This document shows positions 37,416 through 47,600 of a stretch of 64,000 bases of DNA, piece by piece. A program made the position numbers and the translations under genes. The number at the start of each line of letters is the position of its first letter. Positions within the stretch are counted from its first letter, which is position 1. This DNA comes from Variovorax gossypii (GTDB lineage Bacteria; Pseudomonadota; Gammaproteobacteria; Burkholderiales; Burkholderiaceae_C): assembly GCF_003965815.1 (NCBI RefSeq), contig NZ_RXOE01000001.1, forward strand, positions 1-64,000, given 5' to 3'. The notes under the pieces are model-generated. The model saw only the letters and a list, made by a program, of their open reading frames with translations. It was not told the origin of the DNA and searched no databases.

Positions 37416-38999
37416 TCAGGCAGCGCGAAGAGGCAGCCTCAGCGTCGCGCGCAATCCGCCGCCGTTGGGCCTCTCGGGCATGTCGGCGTTGGAGAGTTCG
37501 ATCTCTCCGCCGTTGCGTCGTGCATAGCTGCGCGCAATGGTGAGCCCGAGTCCGGCGCCCTGCGCGGCACCGGTGGTCGAGGATGTGTCGCGATGGAAGC
37601 GCTCGAACACGCTCTCGCGCCGTTCGGGCGCGATGCCCGGTCCGCTGTCGCACACCTCGGCCAATGCGTGAGATGCCTCGCGCCTGACGGTCACGGTGAT
37701 GTTGCCGCCGCGCGGCGTGTACTTGATGGCGTTGTGCACGAGGTTGGCCAGCACCTCGTGCAGCTCCGCGGCATTGGCCGCGACGGGGAGCACGGGCGCG
37801 TCGTCATCGTCGCCTGCCTCGTCCGTGCCGTCGGCTTCGTCGCCGACGATGTCGCCACGCGCATCGACCCAGCCCAGGTCCTGGTCGTTCTCGCGCGCGA
37901 GGGGCAGGTATTGGAGCACCACGCCGCGTGCGATGGCGTTGAGGTCGGCGATGGCCGGCTCCCCGGCGGGCGCGGCTTCGTCTCCGGTGGTGGCATGGGC
38001 GAGCGCCAGCAGCTGCTCGCTCAGGCGCCGCGTGCGCGCGAGCTGCGCGACGATGGCGTGCAGCGATTCGCGCATGCGCGCCGGATCGGTCTCGCGCACC
38101 GCGTAGCCGGCCTGGATCGACAGGATGCTCAACGGCGTGCGCAATTGGTGCGAGGCATCGGCCAGGAACTGCGACTGCTCGGCCACCATGCGCCGGTGGC
38201 CCGCGATGTGGTGGTTGACCGCATCCACCAGCGGCGCGACTTCGCGCGGCACGCCGCCGGCGTCGAGCGGCGTGAGGTCGTCGCGCGGGCGTTCGCGCAG
38301 CGAGCGGCGCAGGCGCTCCAGCGGGCGCAGCGTCCAGGCCACGCCCAGCCACACCAGCAGGGCGGTCACCAGCACCATGCGCGTGTCGCGCAGTACCTCC
38401 TGGCGCAGCGTCTCGGCCTGTGCCCGGGCGCGCGGGCCGGTGCCCTCGGCCGCCTGGATCAGTACGCTGTAGGCGACGCCGGGATGGACGTTGTCGTACA
38501 CCGTCTGCCGCAGCGCGGCCACGCGCACCGGGTGGCCCTCGTGCTCCGCGTCGTAGAACACAGGCGTGCCGTCGGGCGGGCGCTGCGCGGGGCGTGGCAG
38601 GCCGGGCACGCCCATGAGCGTGGTCTCGGGCGAGTTCACGTCCAGCGCCTCGCCCTTGGGAATGCGCTGCACGCCGACGTGCAGATACTTGTAGCGCAGC
38701 CGCGTCGACTCGAACATCGCCTGGATCGAGAACGGCTCCTGCACGCGCACGCTGCCGTCGCTCGCGACCACGATGCCGTTGGCCAGGGCCTGCACGGGTT
38801 CGAGCAGGCTCTGGTCGTAGGCGACCACGAGCGAGTCGGTCAGGGTCTGGTAGTCGTTCCAGCTGTCGAGCGCCAGCAGCGCGACGATGCCGGGCAGCAG
38901 CAGCGCGAGCAGGCGCGCGCGGATGCCGAAGCGCTGCGGCTGCGGCGCCTCAGTCGCCTTCGCCGGGGAGTCGGGTGCTGGCCGGGGCTGAGGAACCAT
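37416..38999 (-). CDS. tctE: Sensor histidine kinase, TctE type
   Basis: 527 residues. A first membrane helix is at about 25-45, then a periplasmic sensor region of about 150 residues, a second helix (about 205-225), an arginine-rich HAMP-like linker and FLADASHQLRTPLSIL with the phosphorylated His at about 284. ATP-binding boxes are VHNAIKYTPRGG, CDSGPGIAPE and GAGLGLTIA. It senses an external signal, probably a carboxylate, and phosphorylates TctD. ATG 38999 has GGAGAG upstream and lies inside the end of tctD, a 50-base overlap. Confidence 0.92.
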   Translation of the reverse strand: MVPQPRPAPDSPAKATEAPQPQRFGIRARLLALLLPGIVALLALDSWNDYQTLTDSLVVAYDQSLLEPVQALANGIVVASDGSVRVQEPFSIQAMFESTRLRYKYLHVGVQRIPKGEALDVNSPETTLMGVPGLPRPAQRPPDGTPVFYDAEHEGHPVRVAALRQTVYDNVHPGVAYSVLIQAAEGTGPRARAQAETLRQEVLRDTRMVLVTALLVWLGVAWTLRPLERLRRSLRERPRDDLTPLDAGGVPREVAPLVDAVNHHIAGHRRMVAEQSQFLADASHQLRTPLSILSIQAGYAVRETDPARMRESLHAIVAQLARTRRLSEQLLALAHATTGDEAAPAGEPAIADLNAIARGVVLQYLPLARENDQDLGWVDARGDIVGDEADGTDEAGDDDDAPVLPVAANAAELHEVLANLVHNAIKYTPRGGNITVTVRREASHALAEVCDSGPGIAPERRESVFERFHRDTSSTTGAAQGAGLGLTIARSYARRNGGEIELSNADMPERPNGGGLRATLRLPLRAA

Positions 39000-39666
39000 C
39001 GGCAATGCTCTCCAGCATGTAGCCCAGGCCGCGCACGGTGACGATGCGCACGTCGCTGTCCGCGAGCTTGCGGCGCAGCCGGTGCAGCACCACCTCGATG
39101 GCGTCCGGGCCTGCGGTGCTGTCGTTGGTGAACACCTTGGCGAAGAGCTGCGACTTGCCCACCGGCGAGCCGCTGCGCAGCAGCAGGGCGGTGAGCGCGG
39201 CCTGCTCGCGCGGCGTGAGCGACAGCAGCGTGCCGCGCAGCGTGAAGGCGCGGCTCTGGCTGTCGTACGAGAGCGAGGCGCATTGCAGGCGCGGGTGCTG
39301 CTTGCCGCGGCTGCGTCGCACCAGCGCCGACAGGCGCGCCTCGAGCTCCTCGAGTTCGAAGGGCTTGGTGAGGAAGTCGTCGGCGCCCAGGTTCAGGCCG
39401 CGCACCCGGTCCTGCAGCGCGCCCTGCGCGGTGAGGATCAGCACCGGCGTGCGGTCGTCGGCGGCGCGCATGTCGGCCAGCACGCTCAGGCCGTGCTTGT
39501 CGGGCAGGCGCAGGTCGAGAACGATGGCGTCGTATTCGGTGCCGGCCATGAAGGCTTCGGCGGTGCGCGCGTCGGGCGCATGGTCGGGCACGAAGCCGCT
39601 CTGGGTGAGCGCGCGGATCAGCCACGAGGCCATGTCCAGTTCGTCTTCCACCAGGAGGATGCGCAT
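38950..39666 (-). CDS. tctD: Response regulator, OmpR family, TctD type
   Basis: 238 residues. The receiver domain has Asp51 as phosphorylation site (VLDLRLPD) with acidic residues at the start (VEDE) and Lys in FLTKPFE. The C-terminal winged helix ends with VTVRGLGYMLE, the usual OmpR wing. A tail of about 18 residues overlaps tctE. It should control the tctBA genes. Its order, upstream of tctE on the same strand, is normal for tctDE. Confidence 0.94.
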   Translation of the reverse strand: MRILLVEDELDMASWLIRALTQSGFVPDHAPDARTAEAFMAGTEYDAIVLDLRLPDKHGLSVLADMRAADDRTPVLILTAQGALQDRVRGLNLGADDFLTKPFELEELEARLSALVRRSRGKQHPRLQCASLSYDSQSRAFTLRGTLLSLTPREQAALTALLLRSGSPVGKSQLFAKVFTNDSTAGPDAIEVVLHRLRRKLADSDVRIVTVRGLGYMLESIADGSSAPASTRLPGEGD

Positions 39667-39704
39667 GGGAGGAGGCCTGTCGCGTCTTGTCGTCGCTGTC
39701 GCCG

Positions 39705-40490
39705 TTATTGCTTGATGGCGAGGTCGGGGTCTTCCGAGGCGCGGGCGCTGGCGCGCGCCGAACGCGCGCTCAGGTCGGGCGCCAGGGCCTCGCGGCCGTC
39801 GAAGACGAAGCAGTCGCCCTTGTAGTGCGCGCCGCCGACTTCCTCGAAGTACTTGAGGATGCCGCCTTCGAGCTGCAGCACGTTCTCCACGCCTTCCTCG
39901 TGCATCAGGATGGCAGCCTTCTCGCAGCGGATGCCGCCGGTGCAGAAGCTCACCACCGTCTTGCCCTTGAACTCGTCGCGGTGCGCGCGCAGGGCGGGAG
40001 GGAATTCGGTGAACTTGTCGATGCGCCAGTCGATGGCGCCCTCGAAGCTGCCGTAGTCGACCTCGAAGGCGTTGCGGGTGTCGAGCAGTGCGATCTCGCG
40101 GCCCTCGTCGTCATGGCCCTGGTCGAGCCAGCGCTTGAGCGTCGGGGCGTCCACGCCGGGCGCCCGGCCGGCGGCGGGGCGGATGGCGGGGTGGTCCATG
40201 CGGATGATCTCGCGCTTGAGCTTCACCAGCATGCGCCGGAAAGGCTGGCCGGCCGACCAGCTCTCCTTGACCTCGAGGTCGGCGAAGCGGGCGTCGGCGC
40301 GCAGATGGGCCAGGAAGGCCCGCACGCTGTCGGCCGTGCCGGCCAGAAACAGATTGATACCTTCGGGCGCCAGCAGGATGGTGCCCATGAGCCCCAGGGC
40401 CTGCGTACGCTCGCGCAGGTCTTCGCGCAGCACGGGGCTGTCGTCTATGGCCACGAACTTGTAGGCCGCGATATTCAGAATCTCTTGCAC
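39705..40490 (-). CDS. trhO: Oxygen-dependent tRNA uridine-34 hydroxylase (YceA/TrhO)
   Basis: 261 residues. An acylphosphatase-like N-terminal part ([11 protein letters not shown]) is followed by a rhodanese domain with [11 protein letters not shown], catalytic Cys about 182. This two-domain architecture is that of TrhO, which makes 5-hydroxyuridine at the wobble position of tRNAs. The start is GTG. A C-terminal tail of about 25 Ala/Arg/Ser-rich residues extends beyond the core. It is divergent from dnaE. Confidence 0.93.
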   Translation of the reverse strand: MQEILNIAAYKFVAIDDSPVLREDLRERTQALGLMGTILLAPEGINLFLAGTADSVRAFLAHLRADARFADLEVKESWSAGQPFRRMLVKLKREIIRMDHPAIRPAAGRAPGVDAPTLKRWLDQGHDDEGREIALLDTRNAFEVDYGSFEGAIDWRIDKFTEFPPALRAHRDEFKGKTVVSFCTGGIRCEKAAILMHEEGVENVLQLEGGILKYFEEVGGAHYKGDCFVFDGREALAPDLSARSARASARASEDPDLAIKQ

Positions 40491-40625
40491 GGGGCGGGAT
40501 TTTAGGTGCCGCCGGAATATCGCCCGGGCGCGGGGCCTCTGCCTGGCCTCGGCGGGGTGCGGCGGAGGGCAATTTCAGGGATTGCCAACCCACATCGTGG
40601 AGACGCTGCTTTCTACAATGCAAGC

Positions 40626-43600
40626 ATGTTTGTTCACCTGCGCCTGCACACCGAGTTTTCCGTCGTCGACGGCACCAACCGAATCGACGATGTCGTCAAG
40701 GCCGCCGCTGCCGACAAGCAGCCCGCGCTGGCCATCACCGACCTGAACAACCTGTTCGGGGCCGTCAAGTTCTACAAGCAGGGCCGGGGCAAGGGCGTCA
40801 AGCCCATCGTCGGCGCCGAGGCCTTCGTTGACGGGCTGGGCAAGGAGCCCGGCGCCCTGACCCGCATCGTGCTGCTGGTGCAGAACATGGAGGGCTACCT
40901 CAACCTGTCCGAGCTGCTGGCGCGGGCGTGGACGCAGAACGTGGGCCGGGGCCAGTCGCAGGCGGCCTGCAAGCTCGAATGGCTGCAGGAGCTATCGGGC
41001 GGGCTGATCGCGCTTTCGGGCGCGCAGGCAGGGCCGCTGGGGCAGCCGTTGCTGCAGGGGCAGGGCGAGCGTGCCGCCGAGCTGGCGCTGCAATTGGCGG
41101 GCATCTTCCCGCACCGCTTCTACATCGAGCTGCAGCGTGCGGGCCGGCCTGAAGACGAGCCGCACGTCATCGCCGCGGTGCAACTGGCGGCCCGGCTGCA
41201 CCTGCCGGTGGTCGCCACGCACCCCGTGCAGTTCGCCGAGCGCGAGGACTACGAGGCGCACGAGGCGCGCGTGTGCATTTCCGAAGGCGAAATCCTGGGC
41301 AACCCGCGCCGGGTGCGCCGCTTCACCGAGGAGCAGTACTTCAAGTCGAGCGCCGAGATGCAGGCGCTGTTCGCCGACGTGCCCAGCGCACTGGCCAACA
41401 CGGTGGAGATCGCCAAGCGCTGCAATCTGACGCTGGTGCTGGGCAAGCCGCAGCTGCCGGACTTTCCGACGCCCTTCATCGCCGAGGGCGTGCGCATGCC
41501 CATCGACGACTTCTTCCGCCAGGAATCGTTCGACGGCCTCGAGTTGCGCCTGAAGCATCTCTACCCCGACGAGGCCAAGCGCGATGCCGAGCGCCCGCGC
41601 TACGTCGAGCGGCTGGAGTTCGAGATCAACACCATCCTGAAGATGGGGTTCCCAGGCTACTTCCTTATCGTGGGCGACTTCATCCAGTGGGCAAAGACCA
41701 ACGGCTGCCCCGTGGGCCCGGGCCGGGGCTCGGGTGCCGGCTCGCTGGTGGCCTACGCGCTGAAGATCACCGACCTCGACCCGCTCGAATACAAGCTGCT
41801 GTTCGAACGCTTCCTGAACCCCGAGCGCGTCTCGATGCCCGACTTCGACATCGACTTCTGCCAGGGCAACCGTGACCGCGTCATCGACTACGTGAAGGAC
41901 AAGTACGGCCGCAACGCCGTGAGCCAGATCGCCACCTTCGGCACCATGGCCGCGCGCGCGGCCATCCGCGACGTGGGCCGCGTGCTCGACATGAGCTATA
42001 TGTTCTGCGACGGCATCAGCAAGCTGATTCCGAACAAGCCCGGCATGTCGGTCACGCTGCAGTACCCGCCCGAGAAGAAGATCGAGGGCGACAAGAACAA
42101 CTACGCCATCGAGATGGAGCCGCAGCTCGCGGAGCGCATCGAGAAGGAAGAAGAAGTCAAGATGCTGGTCGAGCTCGCGCAGAAGCTCGAAGGCATGACC
42201 CGCAACATCGGCATGCACGCCGGGGGCGTGCTCATCGCGCCGGGCAAGCTCACCGACTTCTGCCCGCTCTACCAGCAGCCCGGTAGCGAATCGGCCGTGA
42301 GCCAGTACGACAAGGACGACGTCGAAGCCATCGGCCTCGTGAAGTTCGACTTCCTGGGCCTGGCCACGCTCACGATCCTGGAGATCGCGCGCGAGTTCAT
42401 CATGAAGCGCCACAAGGGCCAGGAGAACTTCGCGTTCGAGAACATTCCGCTGAACGACGGGCCCACCTACAGGCTCTTCTCCGACGGCAAGACCGAGGCC
42501 GTGTTCCAGTTTGAAAGTCGCGGCATGCAGGGCATGCTGAAGGACGCTCGCCCCACGCGCCTGGAAGACCTGATCGCGCTGAACGCGCTGTACCGCCCGG
42601 GCCCGATGGACCTGATTCCCAGCTTCGTGGCGCGCAAGCACGGCCGCGAGGACGTGGAGTACCCGCACCCGGCCGTGGCCGAGATGCTCTCCGAGACCTA
42701 CGGGATCATGGTCTACCAGGAGCAGGTGATGCAGACCGCGCAGATCCTGGGCGGCTACTCGCTCGGCGGCGCCGACCTGCTTCGCCGCGCGATGGGCAAG
42801 AAGAAGCTCGAGGAGATGGCCGAGCACCGCGAGAAATTCCGCGCGGGCGCGCTCAAGACGCACGGCATCGAGCAGGACAAGGCCGACGAAATCTTCGACT
42901 TGATGGAGAAGTTCGCGGGCTACGGCTTCAACAAGTCGCACGCCGCCGCCTACTCGCTGCTGGCGTATCACACGGGCTGGCTCAAGGTCCACTACACGGC
43001 CGAGTTCTTCTGCGCCAACATGACCGTGGAAATGGACGACACGGACAAGCTCAAGCTGCTGTTCGAGGACGCCCAGAAGAACTTCGGCATCACCTTCGAG
43101 CCGCCGGACGTGAACCGCGGCAACTACCGCTTCGAGCCGGTCACCAACAAGATCATCCGCTACGGCCTTGGCGCCGTGAAGGGCACGGGCCAGCTCGCGG
43201 TCGAGGCCGTGGTGCGCGCGCGCGAGGAGGGTGGGCCGTTCAAGAGCCTGTACGACTTCTGCGTGCGCATCGACCGCCAGCGCATCAACAAGCGCACCGT
43301 GGAAGCGCTCATCAAGGCCGGCGCCTTCGACGCCATCCAGCAGAACCGTGCGTCGCTGGTCGCCTCGCTGGACCGCGCCTTCGAATTCGCCAACGCGACG
43401 GCGGCCAACGCATCGCAGGTCGACATCTTCGGCGACTCCGAGCATGGCTCCGCCACCGCCGAGCCCGACCTGGTCGACGCCACGCCCTGGGGCGTGAAGG
43501 AGCGCCTGACGCTGGAGAAGACGGCCATCGGCTTCTACCTCTCGGGCCACCTGTTCGACGAGGTCTCGCACGAGGTGCGGCGCTTCTGCAAGCGCGAGAT

Positions 43601-44144
43601 CACCGACCTGCTCGACAGCCGCGACCAGCAGGTCATCGCCGGCATCGTGAGCGACTTCCGCGTCATCAACGGCCAGCGCGGCCGGCTTGCGATCTTCAAG
43701 CTCGACGACAAGTCGGATTCCATCGACGCCACGGCCGACGAGGCGCTCATCAACGCCAACCGCAACACGCTGAAGGACGACGAACTCGTCATCGTGAGCG
43801 GCCGGCTGCAGCCCGCACGCGGCGGCTTCGAGGCGCGCTTCCAGGTGCAGCAGGTGTGGGACCTGGCCTCGGCGCGCTGCCGCTTCGGCAAGTTCCTGCG
43901 CGTGGCGGTGAACGGCAAGGCGCCCGACATCGCGCGGCTCTTGAAGGACTTTCCGCCGCGCACCGAGCAGACCGAGGTCGGCGACCTGATCCAGGGGCTG
44001 CCGGTGCGGCTGTCGATGGCACGTTCGGGCGCGCAGGTCGAGCTGCAGCTGGGCGACCGCGCGAAGTTCTTCCCGACCGACGCGGCCTTGGCCAGCTGGA
44101 CCGCGCAGGCCGAAGCGGGCAAGGCGCTGATCGTCTACGACTGA
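40626..44144 (+). CDS. dnaE: DNA polymerase III alpha subunit
   Basis: 1172 residues. The PHP domain begins at FVHLRLHTEFSVVDG. The palm carries GPGRGSGAGSL and PDFDIDFCQGNRD with catalytic Asp406 and Asp408, and a third acidic residue Asp575 in KFDFLGL. The remainder has fingers, helix-hairpin-helix and OB-fold segments. It is the replicative polymerase of DNA polymerase III. ATG 40626 is chosen because the family starts at FVHLR. It has no Shine-Dalgarno; TACAAT lies seven bases upstream and could be a promoter -10 box of a leaderless message. Confidence 0.98.
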   Translation: MFVHLRLHTEFSVVDGTNRIDDVVKAAAADKQPALAITDLNNLFGAVKFYKQGRGKGVKPIVGAEAFVDGLGKEPGALTRIVLLVQNMEGYLNLSELLARAWTQNVGRGQSQAACKLEWLQELSGGLIALSGAQAGPLGQPLLQGQGERAAELALQLAGIFPHRFYIELQRAGRPEDEPHVIAAVQLAARLHLPVVATHPVQFAEREDYEAHEARVCISEGEILGNPRRVRRFTEEQYFKSSAEMQALFADVPSALANTVEIAKRCNLTLVLGKPQLPDFPTPFIAEGVRMPIDDFFRQESFDGLELRLKHLYPDEAKRDAERPRYVERLEFEINTILKMGFPGYFLIVGDFIQWAKTNGCPVGPGRGSGAGSLVAYALKITDLDPLEYKLLFERFLNPERVSMPDFDIDFCQGNRDRVIDYVKDKYGRNAVSQIATFGTMAARAAIRDVGRVLDMSYMFCDGISKLIPNKPGMSVTLQYPPEKKIEGDKNNYAIEMEPQLAERIEKEEEVKMLVELAQKLEGMTRNIGMHAGGVLIAPGKLTDFCPLYQQPGSESAVSQYDKDDVEAIGLVKFDFLGLATLTILEIAREFIMKRHKGQENFAFENIPLNDGPTYRLFSDGKTEAVFQFESRGMQGMLKDARPTRLEDLIALNALYRPGPMDLIPSFVARKHGREDVEYPHPAVAEMLSETYGIMVYQEQVMQTAQILGGYSLGGADLLRRAMGKKKLEEMAEHREKFRAGALKTHGIEQDKADEIFDLMEKFAGYGFNKSHAAAYSLLAYHTGWLKVHYTAEFFCANMTVEMDDTDKLKLLFEDAQKNFGITFEPPDVNRGNYRFEPVTNKIIRYGLGAVKGTGQLAVEAVVRAREEGGPFKSLYDFCVRIDRQRINKRTVEALIKAGAFDAIQQNRASLVASLDRAFEFANATAANASQVDIFGDSEHGSATAEPDLVDATPWGVKERLTLEKTAIGFYLSGHLFDEVSHEVRRFCKREITDLLDSRDQQVIAGIVSDFRVINGQRGRLAIFKLDDKSDSIDATADEALINANRNTLKDDELVIVSGRLQPARGGFEARFQVQQVWDLASARCRFGKFLRVAVNGKAPDIARLLKDFPPRTEQTEVGDLIQGLPVRLSMARSGAQVELQLGDRAKFFPTDAALASWTAQAEAGKALIVYD

Positions 44145-44247
44145 TTTCTGCCGGCGCGATGACAAGTGCCCGGCGGGCGTGGGCTCTTTGAGGCCCTCGC
44201 TACGATGCCTCTCGCTTTTCAATCATGAAGCTCAGGAGGATCCCGCC

Positions 44248-44646
44248 ATGAAGAAACAGTCCCTCGTCGTTGCCCTGGCCCTGGCATTGCCCTTTGCCGC
44301 CTCGGCCCAGTACACCGGCCCGAGCACCCAGCCGGCAGCCGGATCGGGCACGCCGTATGCCGGCCCGAGCACCGTGCCGACGATGAGCGTGAAGCAGCTG
44401 CTCGACACCGGCAAGGACGACCAGCACGTCACGCTGCGCGGCTTCATCGTGTCGCACGACGGCGGCGAGCACTACACCTTCGCGGATGAAACCGGCCGCA
44501 TCAAGGTGGAGATCGACGCCAAGCATTTCCCGCCGGGCGTGAAGATCGACGACAAGGTGCGCGTCGAGGTCACGGGCGAGTTCGACAAGGACCTGATCGG
44601 CAGCAAGGTCGAACTCGACGTGAAGCGCCTCAGCGTGCTGCGCTGA
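44248..44646 (+). CDS. YgiW/YdeI-type OB-fold periplasmic stress protein
   Basis: 132 residues. A Sec signal peptide covers about 1-20 (ending ASAQ), then a glycine/proline/threonine-rich linker carrying two AGPST/TGPST motifs, then a small OB-fold (YTFADETGRIKVEID) of the bacterial BOF family. E. coli YgiW and YdeI are periplasmic proteins linked to oxidative and cationic-peptide stress. CAGGAGG precedes the ATG. Its last 17 bases overlap the end of the convergent helicase gene, so antisense interference or a shared terminator region is possible. Confidence 0.9.
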   Translation: MKKQSLVVALALALPFAASAQYTGPSTQPAAGSGTPYAGPSTVPTMSVKQLLDTGKDDQHVTLRGFIVSHDGGEHYTFADETGRIKVEIDAKHFPPGVKIDDKVRVEVTGEFDKDLIGSKVELDVKRLSVLR

Positions 44647-47600
44647 TTTCCTCCTTGGACGCAGCCCCGGACTTCGCCAGGGCCTGCTCGATCTGCTCGA
44701 GCACCGCGTCGGGCTCGTGCAGCCAGTCCTTGCCCAGCACCTGAATCACCCGCCAGCCGAAGGCATCGAGGATGCGCGGGCGCGAAACGTACCGCTCCAG
44801 CACGTTGCGGTTCTCGTAGTGCGTGGCGGTGTCGACCAGGATGCCGAGCGCGTAGTGGCCATCGTTCGGGGATGAACCGGGCGTGCGCAATGCCAGGTCG
44901 CAGCGGAAGCGCGACTGCCCCACCTGTTCGTCCACCGCATGGCCGCGCGCACGCAGCGCGGCGGCGATCTGCGCCGTCACCTCGTCGGCCCGCGCATGAC
45001 GCGGACCGCCACTGCCGCGCGTGAGCGGATTCATGCCTTCGAGCACTCGCCTTGCCGTGCCCGCATCGCCGCGCGAGAGGCATTCCGAATAGCGCAGGAA
45101 ATTCTTCAGCGCGGCCGCGCCCTCGTTGTGGTCGTTGGTGATCGCCTCGTGCCGGATGGTCGAGACCACCGCCATGTGATGCCGCGCGCGGCTGAAGATC
45201 ACGTTGAGCCGCTTCTCGCCGCCGCGCTGGTTGATCGGCCCGAAGTTCATCAGCATGCGGCCCTCGGCGTTCGGGCCATAGCAGATGCTCAGCAGGATGA
45301 CGTCGCGCTCGTCGCCCTGCACGTTCTCCAGGTTCTTGATGAAGAGGCCGCAGAACTGGTCGTCCTCCTCGCGCACGTACTCGGCCTCGAGCCGTGCCGC
45401 GAAGGCGCTGTCGACGGAGGCCAGCGCTTCCAGCTCTTCCTCGATCTCGCCCTGCTGCGCCTCCGAGAAGGCCACGATGCCCAGGCTCAGGCCGGTCTCG
45501 CGGCGCAGCAGTTCGCGCACCAGCTGCGCGATGTGGCGCGCCTCGCCCTCGTTGACGCGGCTCTCGTACACCGCGTCGGTCACGCGGTGGAAGCTGATGG
45601 CGCGCGAGAGCAGCGCGTCGGCTTGTGCGGCCACCGATGCGTCCGAGGGGCTGCGCGACTGCACCAGGATCTCATCGCGCTCTGGCGCCGGCAGGCTGCG
45701 GTCGGGAATGGTGTAGAGGTTGCCCGCGTAGAAGGCCGCGTTCGAGAAACCGATGAGCGACTCGTAGCGGCTGCGGTAGTGCCACGCCAGCAGCGTGGCG
45801 GGCAGGTTGCGCGCGCCCTGGTTCAGGAGGCTGTCGGCGTCGAGCACCACGGCGATGCGGTCGCCTTCCTCCTCGACCGAGACGGTGTCGTCCTCGGGGT
45901 CGCGGCCGGACGAGAAGAAGCTGGTCGGCGGCAGCTGCATCTCGTCGCCCACCACGATGATCTGCGGCGCGCGATACAGCGCGGGCACGGCTTCCTCCAC
46001 CGGGATCTGGCTGGCCTCGTCGAAGATCACCACGTCGAACAGGTCGGCCGCCAGCGGCAGCGTGTCGGACACCGACAGCGGGCTCATGAGCCAGATCGGC
46101 TTCATGTCGCGCACCACCTGGCCGGTGTCGCCGCTGGCGAGTTCGCGGATCGCCTTGTAGCGCATGGTCTTGCCGAACTCGTGCTCGAGCTCGCGGCGGC
46201 CGGCGTTGTAGCTCTTCTTGAAGAGCTTGCCCTCGGCGTCGAGCTGGCTGGCTGAAAGAGCGCTCTTCTGCACATGGTCGCGAAAACGCTGCCGCACCGC
46301 GGCGGCGAGCGTGCGGGCGTTGCGCTCCAGCAGCTTGCGCTCGGCCTCGGCCAGCCGTTGTGCATGGCGCGCGAGCGCGGCGCCGTCGAAGCGCGGGAGC
46401 CAGCGCTCGGCGCGATAGACGCGCTCCAGGCTTTCGCGGGCCACGGCGTATTCGATGGCATCGGGCGGCAATGGCAGGGTGCGAAGCGCCGTGGCGACGG
46501 CCGGATCGGCATCGGCCAGTTCCTGCAGCGGCACCAGCACCGAGGGCAGGGCATCGGCCTGTTCGCGCAGGGTGCGGGCCAGCTTTTCGAGCGCGTCCAG
46601 CGGCTGGCCGGCGGCGTCGTGCAGCAAGTCGCGCAGCAGGGCGTCGAGCGTGTCGACGTGCACGCCGGCTGCGGCAAGCTGCTCGACGCTGCGGGCGGCG
46701 GCGCTGGCGCCGGTGCGCAGATGGGCCTGGAATTCCGCGCGCAGGCCGGCGCTGCTGTCGGGACTGCGCAGCGCCTGCAGTTGCTGCACGAAGGCTTCCG
46801 GGTCGGCGCAGCCGTAGTCGGTCTCGATCCGTGCCTGGTGCTTCTGCACGGCCGCGCGGGCCGTGTGCTCGGCCAGCAGCTGTTCGAGGATCTGGCTGGG
46901 CTGCGGGCGCACCGCATGGGCCGCGAAGTTGTAGCGCCGCTTGAGTTCGCCGTTCAGGCGCCACCACGAGGGCTTGAGCCAGCGCAGCAGGGAGCCCTGC
47001 TGGGCGCGGGCCTGCGCGAGGCCGGCTTCGGTGTCGGCGGGCGTGAGCTTGTCGCGCCACTGGGCGGTGCGCTGCAGCGCTTCGTCCAGCGCCTGCGTCA
47101 GGCCGTGGCGCTCGGTCATGGTGTTGCCGAGCGCGAGGCTGTCGGCGTGCGTGCCGTCGAGCAGGCTGAGCTGTCCGCGTGCGGCCAGCGAGGCTACGCG
47201 TCGCGCATCGGCCACTACGGCCAAGGCGTCCGCCCATGTGGCGCGGGCTTCGGCGAGCGGCGGCCAGGCGCCGGCCAATGCATCGCGGCAGGTGCCGCTC
47301 GAATCGGCGGTGAGTTCGGAGAGTTCGACCAGCTTCGCCAGCGGCTTTTCCTGCCGCAGCAGCGAGGGCGCGAGCTGCGCGAACGCGTGCTGCGCAAGGC
47401 TCGCCGTGCCCAGGCTTTCGGTCACGGCCAGGTGCAGGCGCGAGATGAGTTCCGCATGGCCGCGCCATGCGGCGAAGGCGGGCAGTGCCTCGGCCTGCAG
47501 CGGCGTCAGCGTCGGGTCATGAGGCTTGAGCGCGATCAGCCGAGAGACCAGTTCGCGCAGCGTCACTGCGATATGTGCCGGCACCTCGCGCATTGCGGCG

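Noticed and set aside
40992..44222. A minus-strand frame open for about 1076 codons opposite dnaE
   Set aside because: Same GC-bias artefact. dnaE has all polymerase motifs; the antisense product has none.
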